Of a stretch of DNA of 64,000 nucleotides, positions 41,571 to 50,395 are shown one piece after another. The position numbers and the translations under genes were made by a program. The stretch spans positions 124,001-188,000 of the forward strand of contig NZ_VDUX01000006.1 in the NCBI RefSeq assembly GCF_008039565.1. The letters are read 5' to 3'. Source of the DNA: Aeromicrobium terrae (GTDB taxonomy: Bacteria; Actinomycetota; Actinomycetes; Propionibacteriales; Nocardioidaceae). Position 1 is the stretch's first letter. Every line of letters begins with the position of its first letter. Below the pieces are notes generated by a model. It had not been told where the DNA came from. It worked only from the letters and a program-made list of their open reading frames with translations, and searched no databases.

Positions 41571-42256
41571 CCGAGCGCGAGGTCGACGGCGGCCTCGACG
41601 TGCAGTCGCGTGGTGGGGAAGGCCGGGACGTCCAGGTCGTCCGCGCCGATCAGCAGCTCGATCTCCGTGCAGCCGAGGATGATGCCCTCGGCGCCCGCGG
41701 CGACGAGGCGGTCGACCACGTCGAGGTAATAGGCCTTCGAGGGGTCGGTGACGACGTCGTGGCACAGCTCGTCGTAGATGATGTCGCTGACCTTGGCGCG
41801 GTCGTCGGCGTCGGGCACGAGCACGTCGAGGCCGTGCGACGCCACCCGGTCGCGGTAGAACGCCTGCTCCATCGTGAACAGCGTGCCGAGCAGCCCGACG
41901 CGCTGCAGCCCGGCGGCGCGGACGGCGTAGGCCGTCGTGTCGGCGAGGTGCACGAACGGCACGGTCGTCACCGCCTCGATGGCGTCCGCGACGTGGTGCA
42001 TCGTGTTGGTGCAGAGGACCAGCACCTCGGCGCCGGCGATCTCCAGGCGGACGGCGGCGCCGGCGAGCCGGGCCCCGACCTCGTCCCAGCGGTCGGCACG
42101 CTTGAGCTCCTCGATCTCGGCGAAGTCGACGGACTCCATGAGGATCGGAGCGGAGTGCAGCCCGCCCAGGCGCTCGGCCACCCGCTCGTTGGCGAGGCGG
42201 TAGTACTCGGCCGTGCTCACCCAGCTCATGCCGCCGACGAGACCGAGGGTCTTCAT
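41567..42256 (-). CDS. Aspartate/glutamate racemase family protein
   Basis: The 229-residue protein has the two catalytic cysteines of cofactor-independent racemases: LVLCTNTMHH at residue about 80 and GIILGCTEIELL at residue about 190. The N-terminus KTLGLVGGMSWVSTAEYY is typical of the aspartate racemase (YgeA) group. It would interconvert D- and L-aspartate, glutamate or a related amino acid. The start overlaps the stop of the upstream PhzE-like gene by one base (TGATG), so the two are coupled. The stop TAG lies in the palindrome CTAG shared with the LuxR gene. Confidence 0.88.
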   Translation of the reverse strand: MKTLGLVGGMSWVSTAEYYRLANERVAERLGGLHSAPILMESVDFAEIEELKRADRWDEVGARLAGAAVRLEIAGAEVLVLCTNTMHHVADAIEAVTTVPFVHLADTTAYAVRAAGLQRVGLLGTLFTMEQAFYRDRVASHGLDVLVPDADDRAKVSDIIYDELCHDVVTDPSKAYYLDVVDRLVAAGAEGIILGCTEIELLIGADDLDVPAFPTTRLHVEAAVDLALG

Positions 42257-44115
42257 CAGCCGATCAGCTCGGTGACCAGGTCGCGCAGGATCGCGTAGCC
42301 GTTCTGGGTCAGGATGGACTCGGCGTGGAACTGCACGCCGCGATAGTGCGGGCCGGCGAGCAGGTGGATGTCGCCGTTCGGGTCGGTCTCGACGGTGAGG
42401 CCGTCCGGCAGGCCGGACTCAGGCACCCGGGCGACGAACGTGTTGTAGAACCCGACGGTCTCCTCACGGCCCAGCACGGGCAGCCGGCTCTGCGTGCCCT
42501 GGAAGACGATGTCCTTGAACGCGAGGTCGAGCCCGAGACGGCCGCTGAGCACCTGGTGGCCGAGGCAGACGGCGAGGAACGGGCGCTGCTCGTCCAGCAG
42601 CTCGGCGACGACGCCGTCGACGACGCGGATCTTGGGGTCGTCGAGCTCGCGCGGGTCGCCCGGGCCGGGGCCGACCACGACGAGGTCATAGCCGTCGAGG
42701 GCGCCGTCGCTGTACGCATCGTGGCGGACGAAGTCGGTGCTCATGCCGAGCACGCCGAACACGTGGCCGAGCATGTTGACGAAGTCGTCCTCGCCGTCGA
42801 GCACGACGACCCGCTTGCCGACGAGCGACGGCACCGGCGGCGTGCCGGACTGGTCGGAGAGCCAGAACTGGCTGAGCCGCTGGTTGCGCGAGCCGAGGGC
42901 GATGAGTACGTCGTCCTCGCGGGTGAACGCGTCGACGTCGGCCTCTTCAGTCGGCGGCGCCTGCTCGACGAGCCCGAACGCGCTGAGGATGCCCGACGCC
43001 TTGGCCCAGGTCTCCTTGGTCTCGTAGGCGGGGTCGGAGTCGCGGACGAGCGTGGCGCCGGCGGTGACCTTCACGTTGCCGTTGAGGTCGACGTCGGCGG
43101 TGCGGATGAGGATGGGCGCGTCGGCCATCGGCATCCCGTCGGCGTCGCGGCCGACGAGGGCGGCCACCGACGCGTAGTAGCCGCGGCCGTGCGGCTCGTA
43201 CTGCTTGATGAGCCGGCAGGCGTTCTCCACCGGGCTGCCAGTGACAGTGGCGGCGAACATCGAGTCGCGCAGCACCTCGCGGACGTCGCGGTGCGTGCGG
43301 CCGGCGAGCAGGTACTCGGTGTGCACGAGGTGGCTCATCGGCTTGAGGTACGGCCCGAGCACCATGCCGCCCTCGTGGCAGATGTCGCACATCATCTTGA
43401 GCTCCTCGTCGACGACCATGAAGAGCTCGTAGATCTCCTTCTCGTCGGCGAGGAACTCCAGCAGCGCGCGCTTGCGGTCGACGTGGGTGTCGAGGCCGCG
43501 CATGCGGAACGTGCCGCTGATCGGGTTCATGCGGACCTGGCCGGCCTCGACACTGACGTGCCGCTCCGGGCTCGCGCCGATCAGGTAGCGGTCGCCGGTG
43601 AAGATGCAGAACGTCCAGAACGCGCCGCGCTCGCGCTCGAGCAGGCGGCGGAATACGGACAGCGCGCGCTCGTGGCCCCAGTCGGCGACCTGCGCGCGGT
43701 AGTGCCGCCCGATGACGAGATTCGCGCCCTCGCCGCAGCCGATCTCCTCGTCGATGACGTGGCGCACCATCTCGGCGTAGTCGTCGTCGGACGTCTCGAA
43801 GCCGCCGCGGTCGACGAGGTCGATCGGGACGTCCGGGAGCTCGGCGAGCAGGTCGGCCAGCGGCACCTCGCGCTGCACGTCGGCCGCGATCACGCTCAGC
43901 GGCGTGCCGTCCTGGTGTGCCTCGAAGCCCCGCTCGCGCACCTGCGCGTACGGCACGAGGACGAGGTGGTCCCACCGCTGCTCCGTGCCGCTGACAAGCG
44001 GGATGTCCGCGAGGGACTCGACGTCCGTGCGCGGGCCGCCGACGAGCGTGACCGTGTCGGCGTCGCGCACCCGGATGAGTGCGAACGCCGGCTGGGCCAG
44101 GAGGTCGTCGAGCAT
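42256..44115 (-). CDS. Fused chorismate-utilising synthase and glutamine amidotransferase (PhzE/TrpEG-like)
   Basis: The 619-residue protein joins an anthranilate-synthase-type chorismate-binding domain (residues about 1-410) to a class I amidotransferase domain (about 435-619). The first has RYLIGASPERHVSVEAG, MNPISGTFRMRG, FAATVTGSPVENA and GNVKVTAGATLVRDSD; the second has the nucleophile in LAVCLGHQVLSG and the histidine/glutamate in VQFHAESILT. Size and motifs fit the PhzE group (aminodeoxyisochorismate synthase) at least as well as fused TrpEG. No other phenazine or tryptophan genes are present, so the product of the pathway is unknown. A coupled racemase gene follows. Confidence 0.87.
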   Translation of the reverse strand: MLDDLLAQPAFALIRVRDADTVTLVGGPRTDVESLADIPLVSGTEQRWDHLVLVPYAQVRERGFEAHQDGTPLSVIAADVQREVPLADLLAELPDVPIDLVDRGGFETSDDDYAEMVRHVIDEEIGCGEGANLVIGRHYRAQVADWGHERALSVFRRLLERERGAFWTFCIFTGDRYLIGASPERHVSVEAGQVRMNPISGTFRMRGLDTHVDRKRALLEFLADEKEIYELFMVVDEELKMMCDICHEGGMVLGPYLKPMSHLVHTEYLLAGRTHRDVREVLRDSMFAATVTGSPVENACRLIKQYEPHGRGYYASVAALVGRDADGMPMADAPILIRTADVDLNGNVKVTAGATLVRDSDPAYETKETWAKASGILSAFGLVEQAPPTEEADVDAFTREDDVLIALGSRNQRLSQFWLSDQSGTPPVPSLVGKRVVVLDGEDDFVNMLGHVFGVLGMSTDFVRHDAYSDGALDGYDLVVVGPGPGDPRELDDPKIRVVDGVVAELLDEQRPFLAVCLGHQVLSGRLGLDLAFKDIVFQGTQSRLPVLGREETVGFYNTFVARVPESGLPDGLTVETDPNGDIHLLAGPHYRGVQFHAESILTQNGYAILRDLVTELIG

Positions 44116-44173
44116 GAGGAGACGATCCTAGTGGTTGGTTCCGCGCGACCTTCTCGGCTGGCATCCTGGCCGC

Positions 44174-45382
44174 GTGGGCATCCCGATCGACGTCGACCTC
44201 GTGCGGCGTGACCTCGCGCAGATCGTCAGCTACGCCAGCGTGGGCGGCAGCGAGGCGGAGTCCGCCGTGCAGCGCTGGTGCGCTGCGACCATGCAGGGTC
44301 TCGGCCTCGACGTCGACCTGTGGCCGTTCGACCTCGACGCGCTCCGCGCCGACCCCGACTACCCCGGGGAAGAGGTGGAGCGCGAGGAGGCGTGGGGCTG
44401 CGTCGGCACCTCCGGAGACGGCACACCGCGACTGATCCTCAACGGGCACGTCGACGTCGTGCCGCCCGGCGAGCACGAGTGGTGGACCGGCCACGACCCC
44501 TGGTACCTGCACGAGTCCGGCGGCCGCTGGTACGGGCGCGGCGTCTGCGACATGAAGGGCGGGGTCGTGGCGATACTGGCCGCCGTGCGCGCGGTGGGTC
44601 ACCAGCTCGAGCGCCCGTTCGCCGTGCACACCGTCATCGGCGAGGAGGACGGCGGGCTCGGGACGTTCGGCACGCTCAAGCGCGGTCACACCGGCGAGGC
44701 GTGTCTGATCGCCGAGCCGACCGCCGGCCAGATCGTCTCCGCGAACGCCGGCTCCCTGACGTTCCGGCTCGAGGTGCGCGGCAAGGCCACCCACGGGTCG
44801 ATGGCCGGCTACGGCATCAGCGCCGTCGACCTCTACGAGCACGTGCGCATGGCGCTGCGCGACCTCGACGCCCGGCGCAACGCGAACCCGCCCGCCCCGT
44901 TCGAGGACCGGCCGTGGCCGATCTCCGTCGGACGCGTCCAGGCCGGCGACTGGCCGAGCACCGTGCCCGACCTGCTCGTCGCCGAGGGCCGCTTCGGCAC
45001 GATGCCGGGCGAGACGTTCGCCGAGGCCACCGCCGCGTTCGAGGCGGCGATCGCCGCCGTCGACGAGCCGTGGTTCCGCGAGCACCCGGTCGAGGTCACG
45101 TGGCCCGGCGGCCGGTTCGCCGCCGGTTCCCTGCCGTCCGGCCATCCGTTCGGCGACGAGACCGTCGCGGCCGCGATCGAGGCCGGGTTCGACCGCCCGA
45201 CGCTCGTCGGCGCGCCCTACGGCTCGGACCTCCGTCAGTACGCCGGCGCCGGCGTCCCGACGCTCCAGCTCGGACCCGGCGTGATCGACCAGGCCCACGC
45301 CGTCGACGAGAGCGTCCCCATCGACGAGGTCGTCCGCTGCGCCGAGGCCTACGCCCACCTCCTCCTCACGCGCTGCGGCTGA
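44174..45382 (+). CDS. M20-family metallopeptidase/deacylase (ArgE/DapE type)
   Basis: The 402-residue protein has the co-catalytic metal motifs of the M20 family: ILNGHVDVVPPGE, the second metal site in YGRGVCDMKGGVVA, the catalytic and metal glutamates in TVIGEEDGGLGTFG and a final histidine near VIDQAHAVDESVP. The dimerisation domain lies between, with RGKATHGSMAGYGISA. Such enzymes remove N-acetyl, N-formyl or N-succinyl groups or cut dipeptides. I start at the GTG at 44174, which follows a -10-like CATCCT box and may be leaderless. It diverges from the PhzE-like gene. Confidence 0.88.
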   Translation: MGIPIDVDLVRRDLAQIVSYASVGGSEAESAVQRWCAATMQGLGLDVDLWPFDLDALRADPDYPGEEVEREEAWGCVGTSGDGTPRLILNGHVDVVPPGEHEWWTGHDPWYLHESGGRWYGRGVCDMKGGVVAILAAVRAVGHQLERPFAVHTVIGEEDGGLGTFGTLKRGHTGEACLIAEPTAGQIVSANAGSLTFRLEVRGKATHGSMAGYGISAVDLYEHVRMALRDLDARRNANPPAPFEDRPWPISVGRVQAGDWPSTVPDLLVAEGRFGTMPGETFAEATAAFEAAIAAVDEPWFREHPVEVTWPGGRFAAGSLPSGHPFGDETVAAAIEAGFDRPTLVGAPYGSDLRQYAGAGVPTLQLGPGVIDQAHAVDESVPIDEVVRCAEAYAHLLLTRCG

Positions 45383-45385
45383 GGT

Positions 45386-46927
45386 CTAGCGCGGCGACGG
45401 CGTGATCGGGGTGTAGTCGGCGACCTCGATGATGCCGCCGGGCTGGAAGCTGACGGGCTGGAGGCCGACGGGGGCGCCGTCGCGGAACGTCACGACGGTG
45501 ACCTGGGCCTGCCGGCGCAGCTTGCTGCCCAGCGCGAACGCGTAGACCGCACCACCGGTGGACGCCGTGGTCATGGTGGTGACCGACCGGCCGTTGGCGC
45601 CGGTGACGAGGCTCGGGCCGACCTGGCGATGCAGGTGCCCGGAGAGCGCGAGGTCGACGCAGCCGTCGGCGACGGTCTTCTTCGCCGACGTCGGGCTGTG
45701 CGTGATCAGGACGTCGACCTCGCCGTCGTCGCAGGCGACCTTGGCGAGCGCCTCGCTCTGGTCGCGGACGGCGGTGATGTTGTCGCTCTCGTTGCCGTCG
45801 TAGCCGGCAGTGAAGCCGGAGCTGCGCGGGTCACTGGAGCCGAGGAACCTGATGCCCTCGACGTCGACCGGCTCGCCGCTGAGCACACGGAAGCCGCGCT
45901 CCTTCATGGCGTTCACCACCGTGGAGCCCTGGTCGTGGTTGCCGGCCACCGAGACGACGTCGTAGCCCTCGAACTCGCGCGCGAGGGAGTTGATGCTGAA
46001 CTTCTCCCAGCTGCCGCCGTTGGACGTGTCGTCGCCGAGGTCGATCAGGATCGACGCGCGGGCGCGGTCGCCGATGGCGCGCGCCACCGGGTCCATGCCC
46101 ACGTTGTCGTGCCGGTCGGTGACCACGATGGCTGTGGTCTCCCCCGGCTCAGGGCGGCGGACGTCGGCCGTGGCGGCCCGGACGGCGAGCGCGCCGTAGA
46201 ACCGCACCGACGCGCGGTACGTCTCGAGCGCGCCCTCCACCAGGGCCCGGCTGCTGCGGGTGGCGGAACCGGCGACCAGCTCCACCCGGTCGAGCACCGG
46301 GTCGCTCGGAACCTCCGGGAAGACCTGCGCCAGCGGCACCCACGCGTTCTCCGGGCGCGACTGCCCGCGCTCGGGCACGGCGATCAGCACACCCGCGACG
46401 ACGACGGCCGCACCGGTGGCCGTGGCCAGCGCCGCACGCCGCAGCGTCGCGTGCCGGAGGAGCAGCCCGATCTCCCTGCGTCGTTGTGGACCGACGGCGC
46501 GCCACGCGAGCCCGACGGTGAGCGCCGCCAGCAGCCCGACGCCCACGCCGCGCAGCATCGCCGCGACGCCCATGTCGATGATTTCCGAGCGCACGGCCGC
46601 GATCTCACCTTGCGGCTGGCTGGCGATCACGGCGTCGCGGGCGACCAGCTGGTCGAGCGAGTCCACCTGGGCGTTGCCGAGGGAGATGTCGACGCCGAGG
46701 TTGGCCGGCGCCTCGGCCGGCAGGCGGACGTGCGGCAGCAGCGGGCCGAAGTCGATGGTGGCGTAGCCGTCGAACGACGGGACGACCGTGGCCTCGTGCG
46801 CGCCGATCGTGATGTGCCGCTCGCTGTGCACGAACGTGCTGAGCGCGGTGGGCACCGCGACCACGAGGGCGACGGCCAGCAGCGCGACGCCCTGGAGCGT
46901 GCGCACGAGGAAGCGGTGCCGGGTCAC
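45386..46927 (-). CDS. Membrane metallophosphoesterase
   Basis: The 513-residue protein has an N-terminal transmembrane helix (residues about 9-30), an extracytoplasmic region of about 100 residues, two more helices (VGVGLLAALTVGLAWRAVG, and TATGAAVVVAGVLIAV) and then a calcineurin-like phosphatase domain. Metal motifs are visible: VTDRHDNV, LIDLGDDTSNGG, SVAGNHDQGS, VLITHSPTS and LALSGHLHRQ. The catalytic domain should face outside if the helices number three. The start is a GTG overlapping the stop of the HelD gene (GTGA). The substrate is unknown. Confidence 0.87.
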   Translation of the reverse strand: MTRHRFLVRTLQGVALLAVALVVAVPTALSTFVHSERHITIGAHEATVVPSFDGYATIDFGPLLPHVRLPAEAPANLGVDISLGNAQVDSLDQLVARDAVIASQPQGEIAAVRSEIIDMGVAAMLRGVGVGLLAALTVGLAWRAVGPQRRREIGLLLRHATLRRAALATATGAAVVVAGVLIAVPERGQSRPENAWVPLAQVFPEVPSDPVLDRVELVAGSATRSSRALVEGALETYRASVRFYGALAVRAATADVRRPEPGETTAIVVTDRHDNVGMDPVARAIGDRARASILIDLGDDTSNGGSWEKFSINSLAREFEGYDVVSVAGNHDQGSTVVNAMKERGFRVLSGEPVDVEGIRFLGSSDPRSSGFTAGYDGNESDNITAVRDQSEALAKVACDDGEVDVLITHSPTSAKKTVADGCVDLALSGHLHRQVGPSLVTGANGRSVTTMTTASTGGAVYAFALGSKLRRQAQVTVVTFRDGAPVGLQPVSFQPGGIIEVADYTPITPSPR

Positions 46928-49035
46928 GAGACGGCGGCGCGCCACCGCTCGGTGCTGCCGACGGTGGCCAGCAGCTGCGTGGCGCGCGTCAGGACGACGT
47001 ACAGCGTGCGCCACCCGGACTCCGACTCCTCCACGACGTCGTCGGGCTCGACGACCACGACGGCGTCGAACTCCAGGCCCTTGGTGTCGAGACCGTCGAG
47101 CACGCGCAGCCGGTCCGGGTGCTCCGCGACGAGGCCGGCGAAAGCGGCGTCGACCTCGGCCAGGCGGGCGCGGCCGGCCACGACGGCCACCGTGCCCTCC
47201 ACACGGTCGAGCATCGACCGGGTGCGCTCCAGCGCCTCGGCCACGACCTGCGCGCCGTCGACGACGGCGTGCTCGGGGTGCTCGCCGGTGCGGCGGACGG
47301 CCTCGGCGAGGTCCGGGTCGGGCACGGCGTGCCGGGCCACCAGCGCGGCGAGGTCGTAGATCTCGGCGGAGTTGCGGTAGTTGGTGGACAGCCGGAAGAC
47401 GTGCTCGGGCTTGCCGTCGAGCGCCTTCGCCCGCGCCTCGCGCGACTCCTCCGGGTGCGGCCACGACGCCTGCGCCTGGTCGCCGACGATCGTCCAGCTG
47501 GCGAACCGGCCACGGCGGCCGAGCATCCGCCACTGCATCGGCGAGAGGTCCTGCGCCTCGTCGACCAGCACGTGGGCGTAACCGTCGTCCTCGATGCTCC
47601 GGGTGGCACGCACGCGGTCGTCGCGCTCCTCGCGCTCGCGCCGCTCGAAGCTCATCAGCTGGCGCGGGACGTCGTCATCGTCGTCGTCCTTCTCCGGCAG
47701 CTCGCCGAGGAGGTAGCGGAGCTCGTCGATGAGCGGAACGTCCTCGATGCGCGGCTCTCCGTCGGCCCACGACTCCTTGAGGGCCGCGAGCTCGGCCTCG
47801 TTGAACACGCCGTTGGCGAGCTCACCGATGCGGTCCGGCAGGGTCTGCCACAGCTCGACGGCGTCGACCGGCGGCCACCAGGCCTCGACGAAGTCGATGA
47901 ACGCGTCGTCGGACGTGATGACGTCGAGGAAGCCGGACTCGCCCTTCTCCAGCGCGCGCTCGCCGCTGACCTGGCGCCACAGCGCGTCGGCGATCGCGGC
48001 CGGCGCGCGCGTGTACGCGCGGTTCCGCTTCATGCCGGACAGGAGCTGGCGACGGATGCCGGCGAGCTGCCGGGCGTCGAGGCGGAGGACGTCGTCCTTG
48101 TAGAAGTAGCGGAGCTCGGTGGGCTCGCCCGGCTGCGGCGCGGAGGCGAGCCGGCGCAGCACCGGGAGCATGCGCGACGAGCCCTTGGCCGCGGCGGCGA
48201 CCGACTCGTCGTGGCGCGAGGCACGGATGCCGTCGACGACCTCGCCGACCGAGCGCAGCGTCACGCTCGTCTCGCCGAGGCTGGGCAGCACCCGCTCGAT
48301 GTACTTCATGAAGACGGTGGACGGGCCGATCACCAGCACGCCGCCGGACTCGAAGCGCCGGCGGTCGGTGTAGAGGAGATATGCGGCCCGGTGCAGCGCG
48401 ACGACGGTCTTGCCGGTGCCGGGACCGCCGCTGATGATCGTGGCGCCGCGGGCGGGGGCGCGGATCGCCTCGTCCTGCTCCTTCTGGATGGTGGCGACGA
48501 CCGAGTGCATCGACGAGTCGCGGGCGCGGCTCAGGCTGGCGAGCAGCGCACCCTCGCCGACGACGACCATGTCGTCGGGGGCCGCGGCGGCGTCGAGGAG
48601 GTCGTCCTCGATGCCGATGACCGTGCTGCCGGCGCAGCGCAGCACGCGGCGGCGCACGACGCCGGCCGGGTCCTGGGCGGTGGCCTGGTAGAAGACAGCT
48701 GCCGCGGGGGCGCGCCAGTCGACGAGGAGGATCTCGCGGTCCTCGTCTCGGACGCCGATGCGGCCGATGTAGCGCGACTCGCCGTCGGCGAGGTTGAGCC
48801 GGCCGAACACCAGCCCGTCGTGGGCGGCGTTGAGCGCGGAGAGCCGCCGCGAGGCCTGGTAGACCATCGCGTCGCGCTCGACGAGCGCGCCCTCGTTGCC
48901 GACGTGACCTCGCGCGATGCCCTCGGCGACGAGGGACTGGGCCACCTTCGCGGACTCGTCGAGCCGCTCGTGCACCGTGTCGACGTACGCCTGCTCCGCG
49001 GCGATCTCACGATCCTCGGCGCTGGTGGATGCCAC
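46924..49035 (-). CDS. HelD-like UvrD-family helicase, RNA-polymerase recycling factor
   Basis: The 703-residue protein has the HelD layout: an N-terminal antiparallel coiled coil (AAEQAYVDTVHERLDESAKV), Walker A (IISGGPGTGKTVVALHRAAY), a long insertion, Walker B (AHVLVDEAQDLSPMQW), motif III (WTIVGDQAQASWPHP), motif IV (LSTNYRNSAEI) and motif VI (LYVVLTRATQLLATVG). HelD proteins use ATP to release stalled RNA polymerase from DNA; the actinobacterial class also protects it from rifamycins. An acidic run of Asp residues near 47680 lies in the insertion. No rifamycin-associated element was recognised upstream. The downstream phosphatase gene is coupled to it. Confidence 0.92.
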   Translation of the reverse strand: MASTSAEDREIAAEQAYVDTVHERLDESAKVAQSLVAEGIARGHVGNEGALVERDAMVYQASRRLSALNAAHDGLVFGRLNLADGESRYIGRIGVRDEDREILLVDWRAPAAAVFYQATAQDPAGVVRRRVLRCAGSTVIGIEDDLLDAAAAPDDMVVVGEGALLASLSRARDSSMHSVVATIQKEQDEAIRAPARGATIISGGPGTGKTVVALHRAAYLLYTDRRRFESGGVLVIGPSTVFMKYIERVLPSLGETSVTLRSVGEVVDGIRASRHDESVAAAAKGSSRMLPVLRRLASAPQPGEPTELRYFYKDDVLRLDARQLAGIRRQLLSGMKRNRAYTRAPAAIADALWRQVSGERALEKGESGFLDVITSDDAFIDFVEAWWPPVDAVELWQTLPDRIGELANGVFNEAELAALKESWADGEPRIEDVPLIDELRYLLGELPEKDDDDDDVPRQLMSFERREREERDDRVRATRSIEDDGYAHVLVDEAQDLSPMQWRMLGRRGRFASWTIVGDQAQASWPHPEESREARAKALDGKPEHVFRLSTNYRNSAEIYDLAALVARHAVPDPDLAEAVRRTGEHPEHAVVDGAQVVAEALERTRSMLDRVEGTVAVVAGRARLAEVDAAFAGLVAEHPDRLRVLDGLDTKGLEFDAVVVVEPDDVVEESESGWRTLYVVLTRATQLLATVGSTERWRAAVS

Positions 49036-49185
49036 CGGACTCCTCTTCCTGGTTTACCGAACTGTCAAGTCTATTGGGTCCGCGAGCTATTCCGCAGCGA
49101 CTCGGCCAACCGTTGGACACGCCGCCCGCATCCCCTGCAATGCCAGGGAGGAACGGCATACTTGCGGGGACGTCAGGAGGACTTC

Positions 49186-49578
49186 ATGGGGGGTGCGGTG
49201 TCCCGCAGCGGCGTCGTGCCGTTGCCCCAGGCGGAGTTCGCTCCCGCGCCGGGCCGGCATCGACGGATCGCGAGCGCTGCCGACGACGGCGCCGCGGCGA
49301 TCGAGGTCGACGTCATGGTCGAGCGGCGGACGGCCCACGTGGTCATCGCGGTGGAGCGCCAGGGCGGCGGCGATCCCGCCACCGGCGAGGTCGAGCTGGT
49401 GACCCGCGACCTGGAGATCGTGCTCCCGCTGGTCGACGGACGAGCGACGTTCCTGCTCACCGGCCGCGGCGCCGGCGGCTCACCCGTCGTCGGCCGCAAG
49501 GCGTGGGTCAACTACTTCGGCGACGCCCGCACGGAGGCCGCCACCACGTCCTTCCGGCTCAGCCCTTCTTACGGTTGA
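49186..49578 (+). CDS. Small hypothetical protein
   Basis: The 130-residue product begins at an ATG with a good ribosome site (CAGGAGGAC). It has a disordered basic start and then alternating strands, with VEVDVMVERRTAHVVIAVER, LEIVLPLVDGRATFLLTG and GRKAWVNYFGDARTEAAT suggesting a small all-beta domain. No signal peptide, helix or known motif is visible. It diverges from HelD and its last 20 nt overlap the end of the enoyl-CoA hydratase gene on the other strand. Function unknown. Confidence 0.65.
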   Translation: MGGAVSRSGVVPLPQAEFAPAPGRHRRIASAADDGAAAIEVDVMVERRTAHVVIAVERQGGGDPATGEVELVTRDLEIVLPLVDGRATFLLTGRGAGGSPVVGRKAWVNYFGDARTEAATTSFRLSPSYG

Positions 49579-50311
49579 GGAAGGCCGTCATCGCTTCCCT
49601 CGCCTCGTCGCTGCCGAACAGTCGCGTCGACTGAGCCGCCACGTCCCCGCCGAGCGCGTCGAGCCGCTCGATGACGTCGTGGTTGAGCAGCGCCTTGGTC
49701 TCGCGGAGTCCCTGCGGGTAGCCCTTCGCGAGGTCGTCGAGGACGGACTGGACCGCGGAGGTGAGGTCGTCGTCCGGCACCGTGCGGGTGACGAGCCCGA
49801 GGCTCGCCGCCTCGGCCGCGTCGAACGTGCGGCCGGTGAGGAAGACGTCGGACGCCGCGCGAGGCGACAGCCGCGGCAGCAGGCTGAGCGAGATGACCGC
49901 CGGGGCGAGCGCGAGCCGCACCTCGGTGAGCGCGAACGTCACCGACTCGGCGGCCACCACGACGTCGGCCGCGCCGACGATGCCGAGACCGCCGGCGCGC
50001 ACCGGTCCGCCGAGCTCGACCACGACCGGGGTGCCGCCCGCGAGGATCTGCCGCTGCAGGGCGACGATCGCCTGAGCGCCCTGCTCCATCCCGCCCGACG
50101 CCGCCTCGCTGAGGTCGGCGCCGGAGCAGAACACCCGGCCGGCCGAGCGGACGAGGATGACACGCACGGCGTCGTCGGCCTCCGCCGTCGCCAGGTGCTC
50201 ACCCAGCTCGGTGACCAGCTGCCGGCTCAGCGCGTTGCGGTTGTGCTCGCTGTCCAGCGTGATCGTGGCGATCGCGGCCGCGACCTCCAGGTGCACCAGC
50301 TCGTCGGTCAT
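49559..50311 (-). CDS. Enoyl-CoA hydratase/isomerase family protein
   Basis: The 250-residue crotonase has the oxyanion segments VFCSGADLSEA and GPVRAGGLGIVGAADVV. The first catalytic glutamate is present (FALTEVRLAL) and the second position carries aspartate (RAASDVFLTG). It would hydrate an unsaturated acyl-CoA in the cytoplasm. It is the last gene of the catabolic cluster; an 84-nt gap with an inverted repeat separates it from the preceding acyl-CoA dehydrogenase. In acyclic terpene and leucine pathways such an enzyme hydrates the carboxylated product. Confidence 0.88.
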   Translation of the reverse strand: MTDELVHLEVAAAIATITLDSEHNRNALSRQLVTELGEHLATAEADDAVRVILVRSAGRVFCSGADLSEAASGGMEQGAQAIVALQRQILAGGTPVVVELGGPVRAGGLGIVGAADVVVAAESVTFALTEVRLALAPAVISLSLLPRLSPRAASDVFLTGRTFDAAEAASLGLVTRTVPDDDLTSAVQSVLDDLAKGYPQGLRETKALLNHDVIERLDALGGDVAAQSTRLFGSDEAREAMTAFLNRKKG

Positions 50312-50332
50312 GGCCTTCCTTTCCCCGTGAGC

Positions 50333-50379
50333 GTGACGTTTTCGACCTCTTTTCCCGAATTTCCGGGCGAAAACGTCAC
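50333..50379. repeat. Low-GC two-tier inverted repeat between cluster genes
   Basis: GTGACGTTTTCG (50333-50344) and CGAAAACGTCAC (50368-50379) form a perfect 12-bp stem, and CCCG...CGGG (50354-50367) forms a second stem inside. It lies between the acyl-CoA dehydrogenase and the hydratase on the same strand. It could be a processing hairpin, an attenuator or a dispersed repeat. Confidence 0.55.
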
Positions 50380-50395
50380 TCTCAGCGCGAACGAA

